Part shown: positions 54,501-63,690 of the stretch, piece by piece
Position numbering within the stretch: position 1 is the stretch's first letter
Layout: each line of letters starts with the position of its first letter
From: Nematopogon swammerdamellus
Lineage: Eukaryota > Arthropoda > Insecta > Lepidoptera > Adelidae
NCBI GenBank assembly: GCA_946902875.1
Contig: OX336339.1
Location: 25,141,349 to 25,205,348, forward strand
Reading direction: 5' to 3'
Length of the DNA: 64,000 nt
Program-made: the position numbers and the translations under genes
Notes under the pieces: model-generated
Databases searched by the model: none
What the model was told of the DNA's origin: nothing
Seen by the model: the letters and a program-made list of their open reading frames with translations, nothing else

Positions 54501-56600
54501 CCACGAGCCGCTAACACATCGAAAATGCCGTCGTGTGTAATGAATGAGATTCTGCACTAATTCTAATAATTGGAATAAGACTATTCGAGTCGGCGCATCA
54601 CTTTATAGTTCTTCCTCTCAACTTTTCAAGGACGTGCCATGTGTGAGCACTGAATGTCATATAGATAGCCTATCTTTCCTAAAATATCATTGCTGTGTTG
54701 GCACATTTTTGTATTTTAGAGTAATCGGATTGGGCAGTTGAGCTCGAGGTTGAAGAATCGGACAAAGCTAAATTCATCCATGGTGTTAGCCCGAAAGTTT
54801 GAACACAAGATGTCTCTAGGTAAACGCCCTATAAAAGTAGGCGATTTTGAAAATTATGGTAGAATATAATCACTTTATGATCGATGGATACTATCAACAT
54901 TGAGTAACTTTGGAGGATGATGGAGAAAAGATCTAAATGTCCAAGACGTGATCCTGGAGTGGAGATTTCATAATGGTAAGATATGCAGTCGAAAGCCGGT
55001 TAGCCGACTAATGACGGTGACAAGATCCATATAGCGGATTTATGGAGAAATTGGTGTTGAACTGCATAATCATGATCATCAAATAACCCTGTTGTTGTCT
55101 GCTTTCGGATATAGGTCTTCCCAAGCCTCCTTGATCTCTCCGTCAGACTGAAAGCCTAGACAACTCTTGAATGCTCACCAGTGTAGCCGACGGGACAAGG
55201 ATTGGGCGGGTTGCAGTACGCCGGTAGGACCGCATCAGTCTTCACCAGGTGACGGTTGGGGATGATGCCGGAGGGGCGGAGCCGCTGCTCACCCTCACCC
55301 GCGCCGCCCGCCACGTACTGGTGACCCCACAGCGAGCTATGCAAGGACATCAGTGTGTTTGAATAGATCCAGACCCAAGTGTGCACCGGTTTCTATAACA
55401 TTGCGAGTTTGATAAGGGCATTTCCATTATAAATTCGAGTTGCTACATGGTTAGGATTCCATCTAACTGTAAGTTCCTTCACTTTGTGTAATGTCGGTGA
55501 GACCGAAAATTTGACAGACGTATTCCCAGCAGAACTGTGTAAATGGTGTCTAATAGGTATATAAAACGTACCTGTGCTGCATATACTCCTGGTCGCGAAG
55601 ACTCGGGTTCGGATTCCCCTCGACTAGTGAATCATAATCGAGCTGTTCGTTCTCCAGGTCCTTGCTGGCTCGGGCCATCATGGCGAGCCGCCGCTCGGTG
55701 CCTGGGTACTCCATATACGAGGAAGCTGCATCGTTCAGCTCCTTGCCCATCCGTTCGACCACGTCGCGGAGGAACGCGTCCGTCAGGTAGTGATCCTGAA
55801 GAATGGGAACGAGCTTAACTTTAAGTTCACAATTTTATTAATCTCCTATTATCGCACGTAGAGGATGTCGTCGCTCCGGAAGTTTCCCCTTGGACCCCCA
55901 ACCGAGTCCCCCTGGGGGTCCACGGATACCTTCTATTTCACCTGGACCCTCTGGGGGTCCATGGAAACTCTGTGATCCACCTGGACCCCCAGACCATCAA
56001 ATCTGACAAAAGGAAGAAAGCTCGGCTTGACAAAATTCCGGTTGAGGGAAAGCAATGGGAGGACACCTTTACGTTAGATTAGCGGGAAGAATTGGGGAAA
56101 CTTGAGATCAAGGTGATTGCATGAAGTTCTCGAACTTTACGGGATTGTTTTGCAAGTGCAGAAGCCACCACAGCATAACATACACCAACTAGAGGGATAG
56201 AAGAAATTTAACAGCCAATAAGTTATCGTCCCTTTCCACAGTAAATTCAACTGGTAATTCCCACAAAATATGTACAGATTATTGAATAGTTATTGGACTA
56301 ATGTTTTTAAGTTTACCCTGTTATTAATTACACAAATTTTTATTTTTTTTACGGATTAGCAGTGGACGTCGACTTATGTAAGTCTTCAGTGCCTACCTCT
56401 GTTAACCCGTAAAAATATAAAATGAGTATAGTTATTGGACTGGATGGAGTCATCACTTGATCCCACATTTCGTGGTCTCAATTAGGAGGCTGCGAAGTGA
56501 TCTAGTAGGAATTCACCTTCTCTCCGATAGAGTCATGGGGTATGAACCCACGAACCCCGACCAGACCGAGAGCTAGCAAAATAGCTCCCTGTACTCCCAT
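51472..56600 (-). CDS. 7B2: Neuroendocrine protein 7B2 (secretogranin V), five coding exons
   Basis: 7B2 is a secretory-pathway chaperone that keeps pro-PC2 competent for activation; its C-terminal peptide inhibits the mature enzyme (family knowledge). Coding exons on the minus strand: 56600-56517, 55795-55572, 55336-55179, 54367-54174 and 51555-51472, 744 nt and 247 residues. All junctions are GT/AG and the phases agree. Seen: signal peptide (1-18), DHYLTDAFLRDVVERMGKEL, HSSLWGHQYVAGGAGEG (102-118), the PPNPCP motif (146-151) known to bind PC2, CLTEFENTASFSREYQ (160-175), CMCDGEHMFSC (180-190), and a C-terminal peptide NPYLAGERLPIAAKKG with the dibasic KK of the inhibitory segment. No classical RxxR furin site precedes NPYL. 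The 5' end is an acceptor (cattgtttcag) 21 nt before the ATG, so an upstream non-coding exon exists. The protein is a little longer than vertebrate 7B2. Confidence 0.95.
51655..52053 (+). mobile_element. SINE A in 7B2 intron 4, poly(A) replaced by C tract
   Basis: gcggcggttggccgagtggt then cgttcgaatccggtcggcgc, full body, ending acgcatacaagattacataa and then only C. It lies 100 bp from exon 5 and is antisense to the gene. Confidence 0.85.
52052..52108. repeat. Long C tract (G-rich in the 7B2 pre-mRNA)
   Basis: More than 50 bases of C with rare A or T. On the 7B2 sense strand it reads as several long G runs, enough for G-quadruplex formation in intron 4. Confidence 0.85.
52268..52350 (+). mobile_element. 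Family C repeat, 5' piece
   Basis: cttgtaccgtgtggggtcgg, ccccactgcatctctccccg. Confidence 0.65.
52362..52717 (+). mobile_element. SINE B, full length, chimeric 5S/tRNA-like head
   Basis: The head reads cctcggcagctcagtggtgc (box A-like), ggtcagttattggatgggtg then accgcc (close to the 5S rRNA internal control region), and gtggttcggattcc (box B-like). Body as in the other copies, ending tcagtttccat and poly(A) of about 21. Confidence 0.85.
53075..53150 (+). pseudogene. LINE C-terminal scrap
   Basis: cccttcaagaggggcgtgaa then taggcacctgtcatgcctgc matches 6895-6940 (FKRGVNR). Confidence 0.45.
53450..53625 (+). mobile_element. LINE tail followed by family C 3' end
   Basis: gtctttgcctgccccactgg then gaggcagacaggcgtgacgt and tatgtatg, then ccctgattgtcgggatacaa and (tatg)n. 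The 133-codon frame here (53309-53710) is repeat-derived. Confidence 0.6.
53860..54070. mobile_element. Foldback element in 7B2 intron 4
   Basis: aaaaccgccttcaaaaatgc ... catagagttgaaggcggtgc, then a second partial arm accgctttcaactctagggt. Related to 30800-30875. Confidence 0.55.
54174..54367 (-). CDS. 7B2: 7B2 coding exon 4 (FSREYQ exon)
   Basis: Acceptor attgcaacag|AG, donor GTCGAG|GTATCT. Encodes residues 157-220, with the conserved FSREYQ block and an extra cysteine cluster CMCDGEHMFSC. If intron 4 were retained, the frame would stop after ten codons (VSITDWFNII), losing the C-terminal peptide. Confidence 0.95.
55179..55336 (-). CDS. 7B2: 7B2 coding exon 3 (PPNPCP exon)
   Basis: Acceptor tccttgcatag|C, donor ACACTG|GTGAGC. 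Encodes SLWGHQYVAGGAGEGEQRLR to PPNPCPVGYT. The split codons at both ends join correctly to neighbours (Ser 103, Glu 156). Confidence 0.95.
55572..55795 (-). CDS. 7B2: 7B2 coding exon 2
   Basis: Acceptor cccattcttcag|GAT, donor CACAG|GTACGT. Encodes residues 29-102, helix-rich, from DHYLTDAFLRDVV to SLRDQEYMQH. It ends with two bases of a serine codon. Confidence 0.92.
55885..55995. repeat. GGACCC/CTGGGGGTCC imperfect repeats in 7B2 intron 1
   Basis: ccctgggggtccac, cctggaccctctgggggtcc and acctggacccccag follow one another, each partly self-complementary. Confidence 0.65.
56517..56600 (-). CDS. 7B2: 7B2 coding exon 1 (signal peptide)
   Basis: Encodes MGVQGAILLALGLVGVRG, a typical signal peptide, and ten further residues. 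Donor GAGAAG|GTGAAT, phase 0. The exon itself begins at 56621 behind a cattgtttcag acceptor. The codons before ATG are open but non-signal-like. Confidence 0.9.
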
Positions 56601-56796
56601 GATGATGGCTCCGGAATTCACCTGAAACAATGAAACATGACTATGCAACATTTGGGGGAGATTACGCTGTAATGTTGCCTACCTATTATTAAACATTGAG
56701 CAAACATTGAGGTTGCTCAAAGATAATTAATGTTCAGGACTCCGTAGCAATATTAGGAAATCATCAGTATCACTACAATGTCTTTGTTGTTTATTG

Positions 56797-56872
56797 TTTT
56801 TTTTTTATGGAAACTGACACGGTTGGCTACATCACCTACAACATCCTTGTTGTCAGCTCATAACACCGTGTT
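56797..56872 (-). mobile_element. SINE B 3' end
   Basis: tttatggaaactgacacggt then tggctacatcacctacaaca, just upstream of 7B2 exon 1. Confidence 0.7.
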
Positions 56873-57149
56873 TATTGTTATTGTTTATTGTATATTCGTT
56901 TGTATGTCCGACTATCTGCCAGAGGACTTCAACGTGGCGCTAGAAAGCTTCTCCTTCTAGGTCCATGCACTTTAAGTCCTAAAGTAAACTAAACTAAAGA
57001 AGCTACGCAGTGAATGAATGTTAAATAATGAACTTTACAGTTTTTTTTCCAAAGCCTCATGTAGTGTGAAGTCTTGAAATTGACTGATTTTTTATTTTTT
57101 ATTTGATTTTGTATTTGTTTATTTGAGCGCTCTACTCTTACAAGCTTGA

Positions 57150-57440
57150 TTACCCTATTACTAAGCTTACTAATACTAAGCCTATTACTAAGCTTACGCC
57201 GTCTCTCTGTCTGTCTATGCGTCTGTCTGTCCAAGGGCTGTATCTTTTAAACCGTAATAGGGTGCCGCCGGTTCGCGGTGTTCTTAATAGTGTTCAGCCA
57301 CGTTCAGCATATGTTTTAATTATGGTGGATATCGTAACAAATAAAAAGCTGTGACAGACCGACAGACAGACACAAGAGTGATCCAATAAGAGTTCAGTTT
57401 TTCCTCTTTTGAGTACGGAACTCTAAAAACAAAAATTTAC
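57150..57440 (-). mobile_element. Family A fragments
   Basis: attactaagcttacgccgtc, ccaagggctgtatcttttaa, then a second piece with gacagaccgacagacagaca and gagtacggaactct. Confidence 0.6.
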
Positions 57441-57558
57441 AAATTAAGGGAGATCTCCGTACAAGAAATGCGTTTTTTGTTTATGCTCTATCATAACAAT
57501 AGTAAAACGTGGCATGATTATAGTGCAAACTCAAGAGTAAAATAATAACAAATAATAA

Positions 57559-57905
57559 AAATCGGCCAAGTGCGAGTTGCGCTCGCGCACAGAGGTTTGC
57601 GCACCACAAAAAAAAACATTGAAAAAAAAAACACATTTCTTGTATGGGAACCCCCATTAATTTTTTACTTGTTTCTATTTGTTGTTATATCCGCCATCAT
57701 AACACATATTCTGTGAAAATTTCAACGGGCTACCTATTACGGTTCAAGAGATACAGCCCTCGGACAGACGGACGGACAGACAGGCAGACGGCGTAGGCTT
57801 AGTAATAGGGTCCCCTACCGGATACGGAACCCTAAAAACAGGCCAATTACGTGGGGGTACGGAAATCTCGGTGCGCGAGTCCGATTCGCACTTGGACGGT
57901 TTTTA
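57559..57905 (+). mobile_element. Family A element, full, plus a reversed head
   Basis: 57559-57836 is complete (atcggccaagtgcgagttgc ... ggcgtaggcttagtaatagg ... gatacggaaccctaaaaa). 57855-57903 is the head in reverse (ctcggtgcgcgagtccgatt). Confidence 0.85.
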
Positions 57906-58285
57906 TAGAATATGAGATTGATATTACAAATCAATATTTGCCCTCAGTAGATGGCAAGCTGCACCGGTGACCTGGGCCCGAGTTCCCGCCTAATTAATAT
58001 CAATAAATCATCAAAAAAATAATCAGATGCGCACCGCCCGAGTCAGACATGACACAATCTTTTTTTCTCCAGCCAGTTTTTTCTCGTTTTAAAAATGTGT
58101 AAGCCATTGTGTTGCGTGCGGTGGGTGGCGATGAGGCGACGTCGGCTTCTTTTCATTTCGTTGGTGATTTTTTGTAAAACATTAGCGATTTGAATATATT
58201 AGTTGGTTTTTTTTTCATTTCCACAATAGCGTGACGCGCGAATTAGTTTGATGGCAATGTGATTGGCACTCGATTGTGTATTTTT
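57906..58285. other. No gene seen
   Basis: No recognisable feature. Confidence 0.35.
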
Positions 58286-58709
58286 ACCCGACTGCGCGAA
58301 GCAAAAAGGGGCGTAATGTTTTTTCGTGTGTATGTATGTATGTATGTGTATGTATGTATGCATGCATGCATGTATGTATGTATGTATATTTCTATGGCAC
58401 GCGCTGTAGCCTACACTGCTTCATGGATTTTAATATATGATGTGTCGTTAGATTCGTCTTAATTGTGGAAGGCTTTAAAAAATGTAAAAATTCAAAATGG
58501 CGCCATCTTGTTATTTTTAAAATAGTTTTTCTTCAAACCCCATCGAGTCAAGAGCTCAAAAAGGCGACTGCTGAAAAAATGACGGAAAAACATCAAAAGT
58601 TTCAGTCAAAAATGCTGTAGTCGGGCGTGTACAGAAGGATTCGAATAGACAGATAGCCCGACTAGAGCATTTTCTACTGATCATTCCTTATTTTTTTTAG
58701 CAGTCGGGT
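58286..58709. mobile_element. MITE F, copy 2
   Basis: ACCCGACTGCGCGAAGC ... tttagCAGTCGGGT, with a (tatg)n/(catg)n tract at 58327-58388 and accccatcgagtc shared with 16563-17418. Confidence 0.7.
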
Positions 58710-58950
58710 TTTATAAATTGTATAAGTTCATTTTTTTTTCAACTTCTCTTTTGTATAGGTATACATATATGTACGTCGTTTGAATATCGATTGCCAAAAC
58801 TTTGAAAAATCGCAAGTACCCACTGGGTACTACCCAGTAACGGAGTGAAATGAACGTTTGGAAAAGTATTGGTCTTGCAATACATAGAAATCGCTAATTT
58901 GTTCGGTTATGTATGATACTCTACGTGAACAGAAAGCTAATCTCTATACT

Positions 58951-59212
58951 TTTCTTATATAAAAGGGAAGGTGTCTGTATGTATGTTTGAAGTAAACTCC
59001 GGAAATACTGAACAGATTTTGATGCGGTTCACGGAACTGGAAAGAGTAGTTCTTGAGGCTCACTATAGGCTATATACCATCACGCTAAATAGCTTTATGT
59101 GGCTTTTGTTCCGCGCGCCGAAATAAAGGTACGGTAGCGGGCTTCATTACTTTCTTCTTTTTAAATACGAATTTCACGCGAGCGAAGCCGCGGGCAAAAG
59201 CTAGTGCAAAAT
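58951..59212 (+). mobile_element. Helitron-like non-autonomous element
   Basis: A|TCTCTATACTTTTCTTATAT ... gcgaagccgcgggcaaaagCTAG|T, homologous to 6007-6408 without the purine tract. Confidence 0.65.
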
Positions 59213-59292
59213 ATAACTAATTAAAATCCAAAGTACATATTTTATGCACTCTGTCTCTCCTTGTACATGCATGTGTATAGGATAACAATTGT

Positions 59293-59588
59293 TTTTTTAT
59301 TTAAACTGACACAGCTGGCTACATCACCTACAACATCCGTGATCTCAGCCCATAACACCTTGGTGAACTAGGTGCAATGTCAGTGCTTCCGTTCGGTCGT
59401 GCCGGCTACACTGAACTAGACGGAAAACACGAACTAGTTACATAGCCGTTTCGACTGACGTTTCATTCAGTGCGGTGGTATCAACACGGGCGGGTTAAAC
59501 CCTACCACCTACTAAGGCAAGAAGGGAAGGGACCTACAGTTTTACGTGGAATCCGAACCACGGTCAGCCTCCAACAGTCGAGCTTGGT
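59293..59588 (-). mobile_element. SINE B, head truncated
   Basis: tatttaaactgacacagctg then gctacatcacctacaacatc ... gaatccgaaccacggtcagc then ctccaac. Confidence 0.8.
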
Positions 59589-59710
59589 CGCATTTATTTA
59601 GCGCCGTGATTATTCGTCGCAAATCAATATCCACAAACTTAATGTTGTATCTAAATCAGCTGTAGTGTTACATTTCAAATGAGATTGCAAGATTTCTGCT
59701 TAATCTGGAC

Positions 59711-60852
59711 CAGTGGTTCCCAATTAGATTTTTTTTTTTTTAAGTAATCCGGTATGGGTGGCTGATTCGTAGGCGCCACATGCCAGCAAATACCACTTCC
59801 GAAAAGGTAGGTGCCATACCGAAGACTTCCCTGGATTGCTGGCTATACTGGACTAGAGGAGAACACAACCGAGGCTGCTATGCGGCCATCTTACATCCAG
59901 TACAGTGGTGGTAACAAGACATCCCAGTCGGCTACAATTTGAGCCTACCACCTAGCAAGGGGCAAGGGAAGGGACCTACAGTTTTACACCGGTTCCGAAC
60001 GGCGAAGCAGCAGGGTGTAGGTATGCGCGTAAATTTTTTCGTCAGAAAAAACTCATTTGTACACGCCGACGGGATTCGAACCGCGGACCTCTCGCATGAG
60101 AAGTCCATGTCCAAACCAGTCGGCCACCCGCCGCTTGGGGTAAGCGTACAGTTGCTTTCACGAGTCATGAGCACACTTTTCATTGGTCGGTTTGACGGGA
60201 TGTGACGTCGACGGCGCCGACACGCTTCACGCGATTCGTTCTTAAGTCAGCGTCAGTCGACGCTCGTCGCCTATTGGGCTCACACGCGTCGTTCGACTAC
60301 TATACACTTGCGTGCAATTCCATCGCGTCCACTGTCCATCTGTGCTCATGATGGTCTTCGAGACCGGTGGATCCCCGGTACACATTAGGTGGTGGTCATA
60401 TGCACTTCCACGCATATACATAGCTTTTGAAAACAAAAGCTGTCGGCTAGTACAAAACGCTGTGGCCCTGGGCATAGGCTGTTGTTGAACTCCAGTGGCA
60501 GTGATGGTTTCATCCCCGGCTCTCGACTTCGGGGGGGGGGGGGGGGGGGGGGTTCCTTCGGGTGGACGGGTGGTGGCAAGGATCGGCTGGGGAAAGGGTT
60601 CAGTCTGTGTTTCCCATGGGATTTATTTCGGAAGAACTGTACAGCTATGGGGCCTCGATTAGTAATCTGTGCCTCGATCTGGCATACATGATCACTGTAC
60701 AAGAGTGCAGGGATAGACGTCTGGATTTTATAGCCGCAAGGCTGGTATTTCTGGACGTCTATAAACAAAATGTAAGAGAGACCATAAATGATAGTATATC
60801 CTTTGTGCTCATGAGTCGTGAAAGCAACTGTACAACTGTTTGGGAACCGCTG
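59711..60852. mobile_element. Non-autonomous hAT element with perfect 8-bp TSD, split by a SINE
   Basis: The ends CAGTGGTTCCCAA and, in reverse, CAGCGGTTCCCAA are flanked by ATCTGGAC on both sides (59703-59710 and 60853-60860). SINE A (59728-60134) sits in the left terminal repeat. The repeat resumes at 60146 and pairs with 60804-60833 (29 of 30). Without the SINE the element is about 730 bp with TIRs near 50 bp. A G20-22 run lies at about 60531-60552. No transposase was recognised. Confidence 0.9.
59728..60134 (-). mobile_element. SINE A nested in the hAT element
   Basis: poly(T), aagtaatccggtatgggtgg, ... ctatactggactagaggaga ... gggattcgaaccgcggacct ... aaccagtcggccacccgccg. It is younger than the hAT insertion. 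Confidence 0.9.
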
Positions 60853-60976
60853 ATCTGGACTCACCGTTACTGTATATCAACTTTCCCATAAACGTCACAA
60901 TTTTATCTAGATAAAATAATGCGCATTTCCATAAATGTCGGCTTAGATTTATTGCTGCCGTTTTGTCAAATATCTC

Positions 60977-61018
60977 GCGCGAATTGCCACTACAACAGAC
61001 GTTAGTGGCAATTCGCAC
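60977..61018. repeat. Perfect 13-bp stem hairpin
   Basis: gcgaattgccact (60979-60991) and agtggcaattcgc (61004-61016), with a 12-nt loop. It was found outside any recognised element. It might be part of an unseen MITE. Confidence 0.7.
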
Positions 61019-61054
61019 CTATATTCAACACGCGTTAACAAAATACGGCGCATT

Positions 61055-61510
61055 TTTAGGGTTTCGTATCCATACGCAAACCATACGTAAGCCTACGCCG
61101 TCTGTCTGTCTGTCTGTCTGTATGTCTTTCTGTCCGTCCGTCCTAGGGCTGTATCTTTTGAGCAGTAATAGGTAGCCTGTTGAAGGTTTCAGACAATATG
61201 TTTTATTATTGCAGATGTGCGAACAAATAACAAAAAACCGGCCAAGTGCGAGTCGGACTCGCGTACCGAGACAGCACCACAAAAAAAAAACATTGAAAAA
61301 AAAACACGTTTCTTGTATGGGAACCCTACTTTTACTTTTTCTATTTTTTAATATTTGTTGTTATATCCGCCATAATTACACATATTTGTGAAAATTTCAC
61401 CCGCCTAACTATTACGGTTCCAAAGATACAGCAGTAGGACAGACAGATAGACAGACAGACGGCGTAGGCTTAATAATAGGCTTCCGTACAGGATACGGAG
61501 ACCTAAAAAA
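61055..61510. mobile_element. Facing pair of family A elements
   Basis: A reversed copy (61057-61220: gtaagcctacgccgtctgtc ... cctagggctgtatctttt) meets a direct copy (61235-61510: aaaccggccaagtgcgagtc ... cggcgtaggcttaataatag). Confidence 0.8.
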
Positions 61511-61679
61511 GCAAAAAGTCAAAATTAAGTGGGCGCTCATACAACAAACGTTCTAAGAATCGATTAGTACATATTCACGGTACTCTGTAGATGGCACCAC
61601 AGGTATCAAATATAAATTTTATATTTAGCATTATAGAAAAACAAAATAGGTATAGACGAATATGGTTTTTTGACAGGTA

Positions 61680-61740
61680 TTGTATAGAGGATCTACGGAA
61701 CCCTCCGTGCGCGAGTAAAATTCGCACTTAACGGATTTTT
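61680..61740 (-). mobile_element. Family A head, reversed
   Basis: tacggaaccctccgtgcgcg then agtaaaattcgcacttaacg. Confidence 0.6.
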
Positions 61741-62165
61741 CATTGGTCCCCAACTGACTGGGTGACTGTGCTCGAGGTCGGAGCCCCAGGTGCAATTTGA
61801 CCCCCGATGAGGCGCCAGTCGGGCTTGAAGGCGAACTAATGTCGCTGGGGAAAGACTATTAACCTTCGATTTGAAGAACTGTGAATTGTAGAAGTAGGGT
61901 AGTAAAGACATCGAGGAAGCCCATTCAAAGGTTGGCTGTAAGAAATCTCTGTAAGGGATAAGTCCGCCTTTGCACCTTATGTAAATGTTCTAATGTATTT
62001 GTTACTGTTTAATGTTTACTGGAGCAATAAAGAATTTTCTATCTATCTATCTATCTATCAACACATTTGCAGTGCGACACAATACGATGTAGAACATCAT
62101 GCGGTTCGAAGAACTCTTCTGTCGACTACAATTCACTGAAAAAACGATCTCGTGGCGTTCTGACC
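61741..62165 (-). pseudogene. Jockey-like LINE C-terminal fragment, split by an insertion
   Basis: Homologous to 14488-14737 (gtcgctggggaaaga, gaagcccattc, then cacatttgcagtgcgacaca). The two parts are separated by 61926-62058. Frame intactness is lost. Confidence 0.7.
61926..62058 (+). mobile_element. LINE/SINE 3' end with (tatc)n, nested in the LINE fragment
   Basis: ctctgtaagggataagtccg then cctttgcaccttatgtaaat ... gcaataaagaattttctatc and (tatc)4. It matches 8866-9000 in reverse. Confidence 0.75.
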
Positions 62166-62396
62166 CATTCTCAGGACCCACTGTCAAAAAGAAAAAAAAA
62201 TTGTGGCCTTTCGACCCAATTACATTTAATTTTGAGGGGCCTTCTGACCCACTTACCAGAAAACACAGATACCTACAGTAAGTGAACTTCCTTTGTAGCA
62301 ATAAGTGTACAGAAACTAGAATGTATTTTAATTTAGCAAATATTTAAATACAAAGAGTCACGTACAGCAATAAGTAGCGTTCATTTAAATAAAGCA

Positions 62397-62760
62397 TACA
62401 CTGAGAAAATGTTTATTACTAAAGTGTTTAGTAACGTCGTTTTTTACTCAAATTTGGTACCTACTAAATAAAGTTAACTAAACCGGTTTAGTTAACTTTA
62501 TTTAGTATAACTTTATTTAAACCTAACCTAACCATAATTTAGTAAAACCCTCTTTTGTAACCAACTACCGAAGTATGGCTACTATTTACAAAATTAATTG
62601 TTGCTCTTTAACAAACAGTTAAGTAGGAAGCAACCAAACTGATTTACTAAACTCGGTTCAGTTGTGGTAACTGCTAGTTTTGTAGTCACCACAGCAACTA
62701 AACTGTTTTGTAACATATTACACTAAATTTAGTTACTGACTAACCGTTTTTTCAGTGATA
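62397..62760. mobile_element. CACTG-ended MITE with a 46-bp perfect palindrome
   Basis: Ends CACTGAGAAAA and, in reverse, CACTGAAAAAA. The core 62462-62507 is a perfect palindrome centred on ccgg (tactaaataaagttaactaa, then acc|ggt and its mirror). The rest is rich in ctaaac/gtttag words in both orientations. Confidence 0.7.
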
Positions 62761-63107
62761 TTGTCAAATAGTTTATTGTCTTTCATTATTTGTTTTATTT
62801 ATTAAATACAACTAATAATTTTAAATTAACAGAACATAGAAGTATTTTTTACTTTTTTATTCACATCAATAAAATGAAAAAGAAAGGAAACAAACGGAAT
62901 GTTTTAAATGGAATAATTGGCTAGAATTTCTAAGGTTGTAAAAATATTATATAAAAATTATATAATATATAAAATAAAATGTGACCAAATTGTTCAGAAA
63001 AAAATGTGACATGAAGTTATTTTATCGAATAGAAAATGGCCAGTTACCAGTTACCTATCTGTAGCTATGAGATAATAAAACTTAAACTTTATTAAAAAAA
63101 TATTTAG

Positions 63108-63241
63108 TTTATTATGAACTATGTATCTAAATAGAAGTATTATATACTGGTGTTGTATGTTTACTGTGCTGAATTTTCAGCACAGTAAACATACAAAACC
63201 AGTATAGAATACTTCTATTTGGATACATCGTTCAAATAAAC
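63108..63241. repeat. ~65-bp-arm hairpin with tiny loop
   Basis: gtatctaaatagaagtatta ... gtatgtttactgtgctgaa and its complement meet around tt at 63174-63175. The arms differ at about six positions. It is a foldback element; precursor-RNA-like shape is possible but unsupported. Confidence 0.8.
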
Positions 63242-63690
63242 CGTTCCTTCCACTCTGCACTACCAAGCTGCACTACCAGTAGTGCTGTTTGGAATTTTTT
63301 TTCCCATCTGCACTACTGTACTACCAGCTGCGAAACCGGTAGTGTCGTTTGGAATTATTTCTTCCCGTTTGCACTACTGAGTAGTAGTGCACAATGGAAT
63401 TTTAAAGAGCCTTACTTTTTCATTCCCAACTGCACTACCAAAAGATTGCATATACGAATCTTTGGTGCTATGTTTTTTTTCCGGAGTGTATATCAGATTA
63501 AACAACACAACAACAAAAAATTCAAATACTTAATTTTCAGAAAAACATAAATATAACATAAGTAATTAATAAATGTATTTAGTTGTATGTCATTATTATT
63601 ATTTATGTTTTATTGTTTATTTTTATACTATTTAAAAGAAAAAAATCTCTCATTTAATTTCCCGCACTACCCACCTACACTACTCACAAT
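63242..63690. repeat. GCACTAC-rich diverged short repeats
   Basis: ctgcactaccagtagtgctg then tttggaattttttt, repeated with variation every 60-75 bp to about 63440. A last pair is at 63662-63690. Confidence 0.6.

Noticed and set aside
55543..55818. 91-codon plus-strand frame over 7B2 exon 2
   Set aside because: Antisense shadow of the real exon on the minus strand.
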